The position numbers were made by a program, and so were the translations under genes. Below are positions 44,701-57,368 of a stretch of 64,000 bases of DNA, piece after piece (position 1 is the first letter of the stretch; every line of letters starts with the position of its first letter). This stretch comes from Multifurca ochricompacta. Its lineage: Eukaryota > Basidiomycota > Agaricomycetes > Russulales > Russulaceae. The DNA is taken from the NCBI GenBank assembly GCA_022496185.1, contig WTXG01000002.1, positions 1,364,001 to 1,428,000 on the forward strand. The letters are read 5' to 3'. The notes under the pieces were generated by a model, which was not told the origin of the DNA, did no database searches, and worked only from the letters and a program-made list of their open reading frames with translations.

Positions 44701-45246
44701 GAGTTCTGATGCCTTGGTAGTGAAGCAGTAACCCGGATCTTCTTCCTCTTTGTCTGCCCTGCAGTTCGCCGAATGTCGAATGGCATAATCGTACCCTATC
44801 GACGTGATGAGAACGGGGTAAAAGTCTTTGTCCATGGTTGCATCTCCCCAGTTGATTCTTGGTTCAAATGCGGCGAGCCAGGGATATCCTAGAACTAAAT
44901 CTTCTTCGCCTAGATTGGTGACTAGAAAGTGGATGACCTTCGTTCTTTCCCCCACTTGGACATTGAGGTCAGTGTAGTGCGTGATTTTTCCTGCTCGATT
45001 AGCAGTTCCGTCAATATTCCAGATGTTCTTCTCCTGGGGGAGTGCCAGCATCCCCAGTCCCATGGTCCTTGCCATCCGTGGACTAATGAAGTTATCTGTG
45101 GCCCCTGAGTCAATCAGGATGTCACGGTCGGCCGTTCTCTGTGTGGTTTCAAAGTGTACTGGTATTTTCAAAGATTTGAAGCGACTAGTATACACAGAGG
45201 TTACATGGAGTGCTCGTGCCCAGGCCGATGGGTTTGAGCCAATCAA
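41767..45246 (-). pseudogene. pol: Gypsy-B Pol, frameshifted
   Basis: Same domain order as the Gypsy-A Pol. The integrase, broken in A, is intact here (AMDFIVKL, SDRDPCF, GQSERTNQ), as is the chromodomain. Frameshifts lie at about 43878 (one base missing after the RT region) and about 43281 (two bases missing near the RNase H/integrase boundary). Protease and RT are intact ([16 protein letters not shown]). Confidence 0.9.
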
Positions 45247-46752
45247 AAATCCTTTTTTGCGAAAGCCTTCTCCACTAGAATGGCCCGCACTTCTTCACTC
45301 TCCTTCATCATGTTGGCCCATATCTCCTGTGCCTTTTCTTCTTTTGTCGGCGTTTTCTTTTCGACGGTTGGTGGGTTGTTGCGTATGGGAGCAGTTGTGG
45401 CTTCAGCTGCTCGCGCCCCCTTCTTCGGGCATTCCCGTGACATGTGTCCTTGTGCTTTGCAACGAAAGCACCGTCCTTCTTTCATCAATGTTTGTCGCTC
45501 ATCCTCAGTAAGCGTGGCCCTGGCTCGGGTCCTGTCTGCTGACGTGTCCATGGCATTTGGGTCGCGCTGAGCAGCATGTACGGGCTTGACCCCAAAAGCT
45601 GCCTTCCACTGGTCTCGTGTTTTCCCTTTCTTTGTATCAACTCCAAAGCGTGTTTGGAAGTCCAAGTAATCTTGTTGCTGTCGTCGGGCAGCATCAACCC
45701 ATGCATCCCAGTCCTGAGGGTGGTGGAACTGGATGATATTCTTGACCAGCGGGTTGGGCAATCCTTGGGAAAAGAGGTCTAATGTCGCCTCTTCATCGGT
45801 ATCATACCCTGCCCTGTTGGCCAGGCTCCTGAACTTGGCGACATAGGCGTCTAGTTCTCCCTTTTCCATTTTCAGGGACTTGAGTTCTCGAGCGGCCTTC
45901 TGCTTGGCCTGTCCATCCGTATATGCGTCTTTAAACCGCTGAGCAATGGTTTCCCAAAGCCCCTCGCTAGTGGTGTGACGCCCACTCTCGATTTGTTCAT
46001 TCAGCCACTCCAGCTGCTCCATGGTCCAGTCGTCTACGGCCTCCCCTCGGATCAGAGAGAGGAAGAGGTTGGCGCGTTGGAAAGGATTGATTATTTGGGG
46101 GACGTCATGGTTAAAGTTTTTAAATGTCGTAAACTCTAGCATGAATTTCTTGCTTTGTGAACGATCCCCTGCGAATGTCTGTGGCAGCACCCCTGATAGG
46201 CGTCCAGAGGGTGGGGGAATGTTTGGTGGTAACATGGCTGGAGCTGGAGGTGGAGGAACGGGGTCCGGAAGTTGAGCGGCGATTGTGGACATGTTTTGGT
46301 AAAATGGGGTGATAGTGTTGTGGACTGTATGGAGATCTGGGGGGTTGTCAAAGCAGGAGCTCTGATCGTGACAACTCCGGGTGCAACTGGGGCTGTAGTC
46401 GACGCTAATACCAGTGCTTCTTCGCTGTTTTCTTCTACGTACTCTTCTGGTTCAGAGTCCGTAACAATGGCTGGGGGATTCTCTCTCCACGGCCCTAATC
46501 CAAATTCAGGCGGAGCGGGTCCTGTAGTGACCCAAGAGTTTCGACTATCCGAATATCGGATACGATACCAAACTCTTTTCTCGTCGTCGTATTCTACCGC
46601 TGGTATCTTCCGTCGTGATAGACGTAGTATCCAAACTCGGATTCAAAATCTTTCCAGGCGGCAGAGCCAAGTACTTGCTGTGAAAGATTATTCTCGTCTC
46701 TGCGTTCGATGAGTTCTTCTTTAAACAGGGTCTGACTGCGGCTGGAAGCCAT
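45243..46752 (-). pseudogene. gag: Gypsy-B Gag, two one-base deletions
   Basis: The only copy in the window with ATG at the gag start (46752). One base is missing near 46600 and another near 46305 relative to Gypsy-A. From 46292 the frame is intact through the Gag core and the CCHC knuckle to the TGA at 45245. The pol frame takes over in -1 as in Gypsy-A. Confidence 0.87.
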
Positions 46753-46771
46753 GATGGGAGACTCGACTTGA

Positions 46772-47364
46772 TGTTACGTCCGGTGCGGGACGTTCCACAC
46801 GACTTGTGTGTCAGTGTTCGTCTGTGATCAGATAAGGGACCAATGGGATCCCTTGGAGTTTTAGATGGAAGGAGTCAAAGTCAACAAGGCTGTACTTGAA
46901 GACAATGTTAAGTGGAAAGTGCCAGAAGCACTTGAGAGGGTCGAGTCAAGCGTCCAAAGGGATGTCCAGAAGACAAGCACCGATGTATTCAATAAGTCGA
47001 GTCTGAGGTCTACAGAGTAGCTACAGCAGACTTATATACGTAATCCAGTGGGCGTCTATAAGATAAGATATCGGAGTCAAGTGGGCCCAAATATACGGAA
47101 GCGGAGGGCGTAAAGCCTGGCTTCTGATAGGGTATTAAGTAAGTATCCGGTCGTAAAGATAGCGAGATAAGAGATAAGGAGACGAGAGTCGAATCATGGG
47201 CAAACAACAGGTCAACAAGTACAATCAGGGTCACGGGGACGGAAGAAGGGCACGGGATGGGTCCCAGGATGGAGACGTGATCAGGAAGTGTAAGGTAGGC
47301 GGTAAAGAAGGGTCATCATTGGGAAGAGTGAAGAAAATGGGAGCAGACGGCAGGGATTGTAACA
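46772..47364 (-). repeat. Gypsy-B 5' LTR
   Basis: 593 bp. It differs from its 3' LTR at 8 positions by hand count, six of them CpG decay. The self-priming site (reverse complement of agactcgactt, 46759-46769) lies just inside the element. Confidence 0.92.
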
Positions 47365-48241
47365 TCTAGGCTGAAGGCACAAGAGGTCAAATCTAGGGTT
47401 GTACAAACTGTCTACAGGGTCTTATATACTGTATGGGGATCTGGTTTGTAGCTAATCAGGAACAGGGTCAGAGTCCTTATCATCCAATAGCAGATAAGAT
47501 GTCAAAGATAGTCCATGATAAGGATAAGCCTTATCAGAAGCATAATCATGTGGGACAGCCCCACAGGAGTCATATCAGTGTGGGAGGATTCCCACCAGGG
47601 TCAGGGGTAAATGGGGAGATAACAGGTCCCACAGGAGTCAGGGTGGATGTGGGAATACTCCCACAGGAATCAGAGAAGCGAATGATAAGCCAGATGGGCC
47701 ATGTGATCAGAAAGGGTAAGTGATCAGATGAAGATGCTGTGATCAGGGTCAGGGATCACATGGTCCAAAGTCACATGGTCAGGGATCACATGGTCAAGGA
47801 TCACATGGCCAAGGGTCACATGGCCAGGAGTCACATGACTGGCAGAGGGTCAAGTACAAGCCAAAGTCGTCTAGTTGTCTGGACTGGTCAGATTGGCAGG
47901 GACAATGTCAGGGGTTCCTATGGGTGTCAAGCACAGGGACAGGGTCAGGAGCAGTGGCCAAGGCATAAGCCAAGGCAGCAAGGGAGGGTGGTATACATCC
48001 AACAGTGTAGCAGCATAACTACCAGCAGGTTAGGTGTAAATGGTGGCATGGGAGGTCAGTCCTATGAACAATGTCACAGGAATCAGGGTAGGGTCCTGGG
48101 CACACAGGCCACAGGCATCAGGAAGGTCCCAAGGCAGCATACCAAGGGCATAAGGGAGTGGTCCAGAGAAGGGGAAAGTCAAGGATGGTGCAAAGAATAA
48201 GGCATGGTGTGCAGGGCCAGGAAAAAGAGTAGGGTCGTAAC
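47365..48241 (+). repeat. LTR-K, right part of an LTR-E relative
   Basis: It shares cttatata, a ccaagagg/acaagagg segment and a GTAACA/GACA-type end with LTR-E. It ends agggtcGTAACA at 48241, and the left part is missing at the Gypsy-B edge. No convincing coding sequence. Confidence 0.5.
47740..47845. repeat. tandem repeat of about 15 bp
   Basis: About six imperfect copies of agggatcacatggtca. Each has a near-palindromic tcacatg core; LTR-E has scattered catgtgac motifs in the same part. Confidence 0.7.
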
Positions 48242-50475
48242 ACCACCAGTGACAACGAGTCGATCCCCATCTTTCCACCAAAGACCGCTGATTTTCTTCA
48301 AATTGTGAGCATTGGCCCATGAAAGGCACAGGTCTTGGTTCATATTTTGGGAAACTTGTGCCCAAAGGTCCATGTCATGGAGACTGACGACGGCCACCTT
48401 GGCAAATACCTCCTCTGGGAGGACAGTGATGTCGTTATTGTTGTCCTCCCCTGTATGCATGTCTGGTCTGCGCGACAATGCATCTGCTCTAGCGTTCTGA
48501 CTCCCAGCAATGTGTTTCAGTGTGAAATTATATTCTTCCAACTCCAAGACCTCTCATGCCACATGTCGACTGATTTTATGGGGTTCTTTCCAGTATAAAA
48601 GGTTGGAATGATCAGTGTGGATGATGGTCTTGTGAGGGGTTCCTGCCAGGTAGGGTCACCAGTGTTGCAATGCCTTGACTATGGCTAAAAGCTCCCTGTC
48701 CCAGATGTCGTAATTCCTCTCGGCTGGGGAGAAGGTTTCAGAGTAGTATGCCACTGGGTGAAGCACTTGTGCGGCATCTCTCTGGTATAACACTGCCCTG
48801 TTTGCAAAGTGTGAGGCGTCCACTTCTACTTCAAAGGGGTGGCCTAGATCTGGTTGGATAAGTACTGGTTCTGAGCCGACAAGGTCCCTAATCTGTTCAA
48901 ACGCCTGCTGCTGTGCGGCATCCCAATGCCATGGTACATCCTTTTTCAGCAGGTCGTTCAATGGTCATGCTATGCCTGAAAATCCCTTGACAAATCGTTG
49001 GTAAAAGTTACAGAATCCGATGAATGATCGGACATCCTTGACGCAGGTCAGCACGGGCCACTCCCGGATTCCTTGTACTTTAACAGGATCCATGCGCACT
49101 TGTCCTCCTTCCAAAATAACTCCTAGGTATTCGATGCTCCATTGTTCAAAGGAGCATTTGGCAGGTTTGAGATAGAGATCATGTTTGTGCAATATGTCCA
49201 ACACCTGATGCACGCAACTTCGGTGATGGTCCAAGTTATCTGGTGTGGCTACTAAGATGTTGTCCATATAGACCACTACTTCTCCCGTGAGAATGAGATC
49301 ACGGAAGATGTGGTTCATCATAGACTGGAATGTTGCTGGCGAGTTCGTGAGACCAAAGAACATAACATTGGGTTCAAACAACCCTTGATTTGTTTTGAAT
49401 GCCACCTTGCACTGGTCACCTTCCTTGATTCTAACATTGTTGTAACCCCATCGCACATCCATCTTTGAGAAGAGGGACTTATCCCTCATAGTGTCAATGA
49501 GCTCAGAAATAAGCGGCAGGGGTAGGCATTTTTCATGGTGTATGCATTGATTCGCTGGTAATCCTGAACTGGTCGCAGCTTGCCATCCTTCTTTTTGATG
49601 AAGAAGAAGGGTGAGGCATACTGTGACTTGGATGGGCGAATGTACCCCTTTGCCAAATGTTCTTCAAGGAACTCCATCAGTGCCACCTGCTCGGACTGGG
49701 ACAGTGGATAGATTTTGCAATCTATTGCTGTTGGCGTATCAGGGAGTAGGTCTATGGTGTGGTCCCATGGTCTGGAGGGTGGAAAACGCTGGGATTCTTC
49801 TTCAGAAAACACCTTCCAATGCCGATGGTAGGTACTCAGCACTACATCACTGTACATTTTTTCTGTCTGCCTTGTATTGCTTTTTGGGCTAGTTCTGACA
49901 CTTTGGTGGCATAACAACGACCTGGGTCTTCTTCTCCTGTACTTGTGGCTTTTATTGTCAGATGTCTGACTGCATAATCATAGCCTATTGACGTAATGAT
50001 GGTGGGATATGATTCTCTATCCATTGTCGCATCAGTCCAGTTGATTTTGGGCTCAAACGCGGCGAGCCATGGGTACCCCAGAATAAGATCTTCGTCTCCT
50101 AGATCTGTAACTAGGAAATGAAGGTTTTTGTAGCCTCTCCAACCTGGACCTTCAGATCCATGTAGTGAGTGATCTTTCCAGTGCGATTGGCCGTCCCGTC
50201 AATATTCCAAATGTTTTTTCCCTGGGGAAGTGCCAGCCATCCCAAACCCATTGTTCTGATTAATCGTGGGTGAATAAATTGTCCGTGGCTCCGGAGTCCA
50301 CTAAAATGTCTCGATCGGCCGTCCTCTGTGTAGTTTCAAAATGGACTGGTATTTTCAATGATTTGAATCGACTAGCATACACAGAGGTAACATGGAGTGC
50401 TCGTGCCCAGGCTGATGGGTTTGAGCCTAACAAAAATCCTTCTTTGCAAATGCCTTTTCTACCAGTATGGCGCAC
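48242..50475 (-). pseudogene. pol: Gypsy-H Pol, truncated in integrase
   Basis: Protease (DSGATDN, 50475-50260; shifted by a one-base deletion just after), RT (49917-48965; the YMDD box reads YMDN), RNase H (48961-48656) and the start of integrase (48547-48242, ending DGDRLVVTGG). TGA codons after GIA (about 48963) and in the RHVA-EVLELE segment (about 48549) sit where A or B has Gln, His or Arg. It stops at LTR-K. Confidence 0.83.
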
Positions 50476-51940
50476 ACTTCCTCACTCTCCTTCATCATGT
50501 TAGCCCAGATATCCTGAGCTTTCTCTTCTTTTGACCGCTTATCCACGACGGGGGGGTTATTCTGAATGGGATGTTCTGGCACCACGGTGGCAACGGCAAC
50601 TCGTGCTCCCTTCTTGGGACAGTCCCGGGACATATGTCCCAGTGCTCTGCAACAGAAGCAGCGCCCTTCCTTCATTAGAGTCTGCCGCTTGTCTTCCGTA
50701 AGTGCTGCTCGAGCTCGGGCCCGATCCACAGAGGTATCCATAGTGTTTGGATCCCGCTGGCCATGCTGGGCGGGCTTTACTCTGAACGCTGCCTTCCACT
50801 GGTCTCGGGTTTTTCCTTTCTTGGTGTCGACTCCAAACCTTGTCTGGAAGTTGAGGTAGTCTTGTTGCTGCCTCCGAGCAGCATCGACCCAAGTGTCCCA
50901 GTCATGAGGATGGTGAAATTGGATAATGTTCTTGACTAGGGGGTTGGGTAAGCCTTGCGAAAAGAGGTCTAATGTTGCCTCTTCGTCGGTGTCATAGCTG
51001 GCCCTATTGGCTAAGCTTCTGAACTTGGCTACATAGGCATCAAGTTCTCCCTTTTCCATTCTGAGGGACTTGAGTTCCTGGGCTGCCTTTTGTTTGGCCT
51101 GTCCATCTGTAAAGGCATCTTTGAACCTCTCAGCTATGGTCTCCCAAAGACCTTCGCTTGTAGTTTGGCGCCCACTTTCAACCTGCTCGTTCAGCCACTC
51201 TAGTTGTTCCATTGTCCAGTCATCCACTGCATCCCCTCGGATTAGGGAAAGAAACAGATTGGCACGTTGAAAAGGGTTGACAATCTGTGGGACGTCATGA
51301 TTGAAGTTCTTGAACGTCGTGAACTCCAACATGAATTTCTTGCTTTGTGAACGGTCCCCAGTGAATGTTTGGGGCAACACTCCGGACAGATGTCCAGAAG
51401 GGGGGGGATGTTTGGTGGTGGTGCCACAGGGGCTGGTGGGGTGGGGTCTGGAAGTTGGGCAGCGATGGTAGACATGAGTGGATGAGATAGGGTGACGGTT
51501 TCTGTAGATTGTATTGATATCTGGGGAGTTGTCAAAGCAGGGGCTCTGAACGTGACAACTGCGGGTGCAACCGGAAACGTAGTCGCTGCTAATGCCGGTG
51601 CTTCTTCTTCACTAGGTTCTTCTACGTACTCCTCTGGTTCGGAGTCCGTGACAATGGCCGGGGGATTTTCTCTCCACGGGCCTAGTCCAAATTTGGGTGG
51701 GGCAGGTCCTGTAGTGACCCAAGAGTGTTGGCTGTCTGAGTATCAGATGCAATACCAAACTCTTTTTTCGTCATCGTATTCTACCGGTTGGTATCTTCCA
51801 TCGTGATAGACGTAGTATCCAAACTCAGATTCAAAGTCTTTCCAGGTGGCAGAGCCAAGTACTTGCTGTGAAAGATTATTCTCGTCTCTGCATTCGATGA
51901 GTTCTTCCCGGAAGAGGGTCTGACTGCGGCTGGAAGCCAC
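50427..51940 (-). pseudogene. gag: Gypsy-H Gag
   Basis: GTG start at 51940. TGA after VWYCI near 51743 replaces CGA. A shift lies in a run of seven G near 51403. From 51380 it is open through the Gag core and a CCHC knuckle (CFCCRALGHMSRDC) to the pol overlap, where the gag frame ends GAT TTT TGT TAG. Confidence 0.82.
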
Positions 51941-51959
51941 TGTGAGAGACTCGACTTGA

Positions 51960-52550
51960 TGTTATGTCCGGTGTGAGACGTTCCGCACGACTTGTGCAAC
52001 AGCTTTGTACGTTTGTTCAGATAAGAGGTCAATAGGACCTCTTGGAGTTCGAATGAATGAGTCAACATCAAAAGGGCTGTTCCTTAGTGATGATGTTGAG
52101 TAGGAAGTGCCAAAAGCACTGAGATGATCAAGTCAGAGGTTTCAAGGGGAAGTCCAGAAGACAAACACCAATGTATTCAATAAGTCGAGTCTGAGGTCTA
52201 CAATGTAGTTACAGTGGACTTATATACGTAATCGAATGGGCGTCTACGAGATAAGGGATCGGAGTCAAGTGGGCCTGAATATACGGAAGCGGATGGCGTA
52301 AAGTCGGGCTTCTGATAGGGTATTAAGTAAGTGTCCGAACATAAAGATAATGAGATAACAGGATAAGAGATAAAGGTCAAACATAGGCATATAGTACATC
52401 AACAAGTCCAAAGCAAGTCACGGGGAGGGGAGTAAGGCATGTGATGGGTCCCAGGACAGGGACGTGATCATGAAATGCAAGGTGGGCGGTAAGGACGGGT
52501 CACTGTTGGGGAGGTGGAAGAAATGGGGTTGCTCGGTAGGGATTGTAACA
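51960..52550 (-). repeat. Gypsy-H 5' LTR
   Basis: 591 bp, starting TGTTATGTCC. It abuts the chromodomain region of Gypsy-I at 52551 without a visible partner target site. Confidence 0.88.
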
Positions 52551-55500
52551 CGGAGTTTACAATCTGCTCCACTTCCCATTCCGCTTCTCCATCTACTAAC
52601 TCCGGTGGAGGTCTTGGGAAGTTCTCCCCATGAATGGACGTTTCTTTGTATGGTGTGAGGAGCTTGGCATGGAAGACCGGGTGAATCTTCCATGTGGGAG
52701 GAAGATTGAGCTCATATGACATGTCTGACAGTTTCCTTGTGATTTTGAAAGGTCTGTGACGTCAGGGTGCCAGTTTAGCTGTGGGGTGTGACATATGGAT
52801 GTGCTTCCCTTCCAGCCAAACCTGTTCATTGGCTTGATAAGGTGTGAATTTTGAGGGCTTATCTGATAGGGTCCGTTGTGCCTTCAGCAGGTTTTCATTG
52901 GCTGATTTCTGGATCTCGTCCCATTGGTTCAGTCGCTGTGAGGTTGTGGGGACGTTCATTGGCTTATCAGTCCATGTGGTGCGTGGTACCCAGCCCATGA
53001 TAAGGGAAAATGGGGGGGTCTTTGTTGTGCCATTAGGCCAGGAGTTATGCGCAAACTCTGCTGTTGCCAGCCAGTCTGCCCAGTCGTCCTGTCGTCCGTT
53101 GCACCAGAATCGGAGGTATTGCTCCAGCCATTGATTGGTACACTCTGACTGTCCGTCTGTTTGGGGGTGGTAGGCTGTCGAGATGTTCTGCTGTATGTCC
53201 AGAACCTTGCATAGTGCTCTGGCGAATGTCGAGGTAAAGCGTGGATCTCGGTCAGAGATGATCTTCTCTGGGAGACCGTAATGTCAGTAGATGTGGTCAA
53301 GATAGAGTTTGGCTACTCCTTCAGCTGTGATAGACTCCCTGCATGGTATGAAGAGCGCCGCTTTAGAGTAGTCATGGTCTGTGATGGTCAAAATGGAGTC
53401 AAGCCTCTGGAGTTGGGTAGTTTGACTATGAAATCCATGGTGATTGTCTGGAATGGCAGAGATGTAGTGGGAGTGATGGGAAACATCGCCGGAGGATGTG
53501 GGTGCGTATTTACTTTGTTAGCCTGGCAGTCTGCACATCCTTCACATAAGCTTCAACGTCCTTTTTCATGTTGGGCCACCAGTAGTCTCGTTTGGCAAGA
53601 GCGTAAGTGTTGGCAATGCCCGGGTGACCAGCAGAGGGGAGATTGTGGTGAAAATGGATCACCCCCCTCTTAATGTTGTCGCCACCGGTGACAACAAGAC
53701 AATCTCCGTTTTTCCACCAAAGACCATTGACCTTTTTCAGGTTATGTGCGTCAGCCCATGAGCGGCATAGTTCGGGGTTCATGTTTTGTGAGACTTGTGC
53801 CCACAGGTCCATATCATGAAGGCTGACTATGGCTGTCTTGGCGAACACCTCTTCTGGAGGACAGTTACGTGGTCATTGTCATCTTCCCCTGTGTGCATGT
53901 CTGGCCTTCGTGATAGTGCATCTGCTTGTGCATTCTGGCTTCCTGCAATATGCTTCAGGATAAAGTCGTATTCCTCAAGCTCTAAGACCTCTCGTGCTAC
54001 ATGTCAACTGATTTTATGGGGTTCCTTCCAGTACAACAGGTTAGAGTGATCCGTATAGATGACTGTTTTGTGGGGGTTCCCTGCAAGGTATGGCTGCCAA
54101 TGTCGTAGTGCTTTGACTATGGCTAGGAGTTCCCAGTCCCAAATGTCGTAATTTCGCTCAGCAGATGAGAAGGTTTCTGATAGTATGCCACCGGGTGATG
54201 TGCTTGCAAGCTGTCCCTTTGATATAATACAGCCCCATTTGCGAAATGGGAGGCGTCCACTTCTAACTCGAAGGGATGGCTCAGGTCAGGTTGGATAAGT
54301 ACTGGTTCTGAGCCAACTAGATCTCTAATCCGTTCAAATGCTTGTTGCTGTTCGGCACTCCAATGCCAGGGCACATCTTTTTTCAGGAGGTCGTTCAAGG
54401 GTCATGCTATGCCTGAGAATCCTTTGACAAAACGCCGGTAGAAGTTACAAAATCCAATAAAGGATCGGACATCCTTGACACAAGTCGGCGTCGGCCATTC
54501 CCGAATTCCCTGTACCTTGACAGGATCCATGCGCACTTGTCTCCCTCCAGAATTACTCCCAGGTACTCGACGCTGTGCTGTTCAAAGGAGCATTTTGCAG
54601 GTTTGAGGTACAAATCATGCTCATGCAATATATCCAGCACCTGATGCACTCGTTCTTGGTGGTGGTTTAAATCATTGGTGGTGGCACCAGGATGTCGTCC
54701 ATGTAGACTACCACTTCGCCAGTAGGATGAGATCTCGAAAAATATGGTTCATCATGGATTGGAATGTCGCTGGTGAGTTCGTAAGCCCAAAGAACATGAC
54801 ATTCGGTTTGAAAATCCTTGATTTGTTTTGAATGCCACCTTGCATTGGTCACCTTCCTTGATTCTAACATTGTTGTAACCCAGCGTATGTCCATTTTCGA
54901 AAAGAGGGATTTATCCCGCATGGTGTCAATGAGTTCGGAAATGAGGGGCAAGGGATAGGCGTTCTTCACAGTATACGTATTAATTTTCCAGTAGTCCTGG
55001 ACTGGTCGTAGCTTGCCATCCTTCTTTTGATAAAGAAGAAGGGTGAGGCATACTGTGACTTGGATGGGCGAATGTATCCTTGGCTAAGTGTTCTTGAGGA
55101 ATTCAGTGAGTGCCACTGCTCGTTTGGGACAGTGGGTAGACTTTGCAGTCTATAGTGGCTGGTGTCTGGGAGGAGGTCAATGGCATGATCCCATGGTCGT
55201 CTGGGGGAAACGATGTGATTCCTCTTCAGAGAATATTTTCCAGTGCCGCTGATAGGCATTGGCACTATGTCATGGTAGGTCTTCTCAGCTTGTCCCTGCA
55301 CGGCTTTTGGGCCAGTTCTGATGCTTTAGTAACATAACATTGACCAGGGTCATCCCCTTCTTCTGTCCATGTAGTCCTGGCTACTGGATGCCTGATGCAT
55401 AATCATAGCCCAGCGACATGATAATGGTTGGATATGAGTCCTATCCATGTCGTGTTGCCCAGTTAATCTTTGGTTCGAAAGCTGCAAGCCAGGGATATCC

Positions 55501-55906
55501 CAAGATAAGATCTTCATCTCCTAAATCCGTAATCAAGAAGCAAATGACTTCGTTGTCTCCCCAACCTGGACATTTAGGTCCACATAGTGTGTAATCTTTC
55601 CGGCACGATTGGCCGTCCCGTCGATATTCCAAATGTTCTTTTCCTGGGGAAGCGCCAGTCTTCCCAGACCCATGGTTCTGATTAATTGTGAATGAATAAA
55701 ATTGTCTGTGGCTCCAGAGTCCACTAAGATATCTCGGTCGGCCGTCCTCTGTGTAGTTTCAAAATGGACTGGTATTTTAACGACTTGAATCGACTAGCAT
55801 ACACAGAGGTGACATGGAGTGCTCTTGCCCAGGCTGATGGGTTTGAGCCTAACAAAAATCCTTTTTCGCAAATGCCTTTTCTACCAAATGGTGCATACTT
55901 CCTCAC
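52551..55906 (-). pseudogene. pol: Gypsy-I Pol, truncated in the chromodomain, heavily indel-ridden
   Basis: Chromodomain start (EAEWEVEQIVNS), integrase tail and core (52551-53673), integrase finger (53848-53510), RNase H (54398-54123), RT in fragments (54649-54407, 54969-54667, 55301-54966) and protease (55724-55533, DSGATDNFIHS). Many one-base deletions relative to Gypsy-H, concentrated at 54650-55400. Confidence 0.82.
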
Positions 55907-57349
55907 TCTCTTTCATCATATTAGCCCATATATCCTGGGCTTTCTCCTCTTTTGACCTTTTGTCCACGGTGGGCGGGTTGTTCTGAGCGGGCTTTCTGGC
56001 GTAACAGTTGCCGTGGCGACATGTACCCCCTTCTTGGGACAGTCCCGAGACATATGTCCCAACACTCTGCAGCGAAAGCATCGCCCTTCCTTCATTAACG
56101 TCTGCCGCTCATCCTCTGTGAGTGCTGCCCGAGCCCGGGCTTGATCCGCAGAGGTATCCATAGCGTTTGGATCCCGCTGGGTATGCTGGGCAGGTTTACT
56201 CCGAAGGCAGCCTTCCACTGATCTCGGGTCTTTCCTTTCTTGGTGTCAACTCCAAACCGCGTCTGGAAATCCAGATAGTCTTGTTGCTGCCATTGGGCAG
56301 CATCAACCCAAGTGTCCCAATCATGAGGTGATGGAACTGTATGATATTCTTGACTAGTGGATTGGGTAGTCCTTGCGAGAAGAGGTCCAGTGTGGCCTCC
56401 TCATCTGTGTCGTAGCCGGCTCTGTTGGCCAGGCTTCTGAACTTGGCTACATATGCGTCAAGTTCTCCCTTCTCCATTTGGAGGGACTTCAGCTCTCGTG
56501 CTGCCTTCTGTTTGGCCTGCCCGTCTGTGAAGGCGTCCTTGAATCTCTCAGCTATGGTCTCCCAAAGACCTTCGCTTGTGGTTCGTCGCCCACTCTCAAC
56601 CTGCTCATTCAGCCACTCTAATTGTTCCATGGTCCAGTCATCCACCGCATCCCTCGAATCAGGGAAAGAAACAGATTGGCGCGTTGGAATGGGTTGACAA
56701 TCTGTGGAACATCGTGATTGAAGTTTTTGAACGTCGTGAACTCCAACATGAACTTCTTGCTTTGTGAATGGTCCCCTGCGAATGTCTGGGCAACACCCCT
56801 GACAAGCGTCCCGAAGGGGGGGAATGTTTGGAGGTGGTGCCACAGGGGCTGGTGGGGCGGGGTCTGGAAGTTGGGCGGCAATGGTAGACATGGTGGACAG
56901 GATGGGGTGATGGTGTCTGTGGATTGTATCGATATCTGGGGAGTTGTCAAAGCAGGGGCTCTGATCGTGACAACTGCGGGTGCAACCGGAAACGTAGGCG
57001 CTGCTAATGCCGGTGCTTCTTCACTAAGTTCTTCTACGTACTCCTCTGGTTCGGAGTCCGTGACAATGGCTGGAGGATTTTCTCTCCACGGGCCCAGTCC
57101 AAATTGGGTGGGGCAGGTCCTGTAGTGACCCAAGAGTGTCGGCTGTCCGAGTATCGGATGCGATACCAAACTCTCTTTTCGTCGTCGTATTCTACTGGTT
57201 GGTATCTTCTGTCATAATAGACGTAGTATCCAAACTCGATTCAAAGTCTTCCAGGTGGCAGAGCCAAGTACTTGCTGTGAAAGATTATTCTCGTCTCTGC
57301 ATTCGATGAGTTCTTCCCGGAAGAGGGTCTGACTGCGGCTGGAAGCCAC
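55866..57349 (-). pseudogene. gag: Gypsy-I Gag, multiple one-base deletions
   Basis: GTG start at 57349. Fragments with the N-terminal region, a Pro-rich linker, the Gag core (56891-56618 in pieces) and a knuckle (CFRCRVLGHMSRDC, 56218-55916). Single-base losses near 57250, 57238, 57100, 56790, 56650 and 56330 break the frame. Confidence 0.8.
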
Positions 57350-57368
57350 TGTGAGAGACTCGACTTGA

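Larger units (their letters stand above)
39869..47364 (-). mobile_element. Gypsy-B, near-complete twin of Gypsy-A
   Basis: 593-bp LTRs (39869-40461 and 46772-47364), gag, pol and ORF3 on the minus strand. The flank beside the 3' LTR is atcat in Copia-1; the flank beside the 5' LTR is tctag in LTR-K, so there is no target duplication. Three positions that separate its 5' from its 3' LTR separate those of Gypsy-A in the same way, so A and B descend from one inserted copy. Confidence 0.92.

Noticed and set aside
13699..47369. ggcac and tctag as a diverged target duplication of a single Gypsy
   Set aside because: The 5-mers do not match in either orientation, whereas atcat matches perfectly on the other side.
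47433..48200. Gly/His-rich frames in LTR-K (for example 47739-48200)
   Set aside because: They arise from the tandem repeats and have no codon-level similarity to any protein domain I know.
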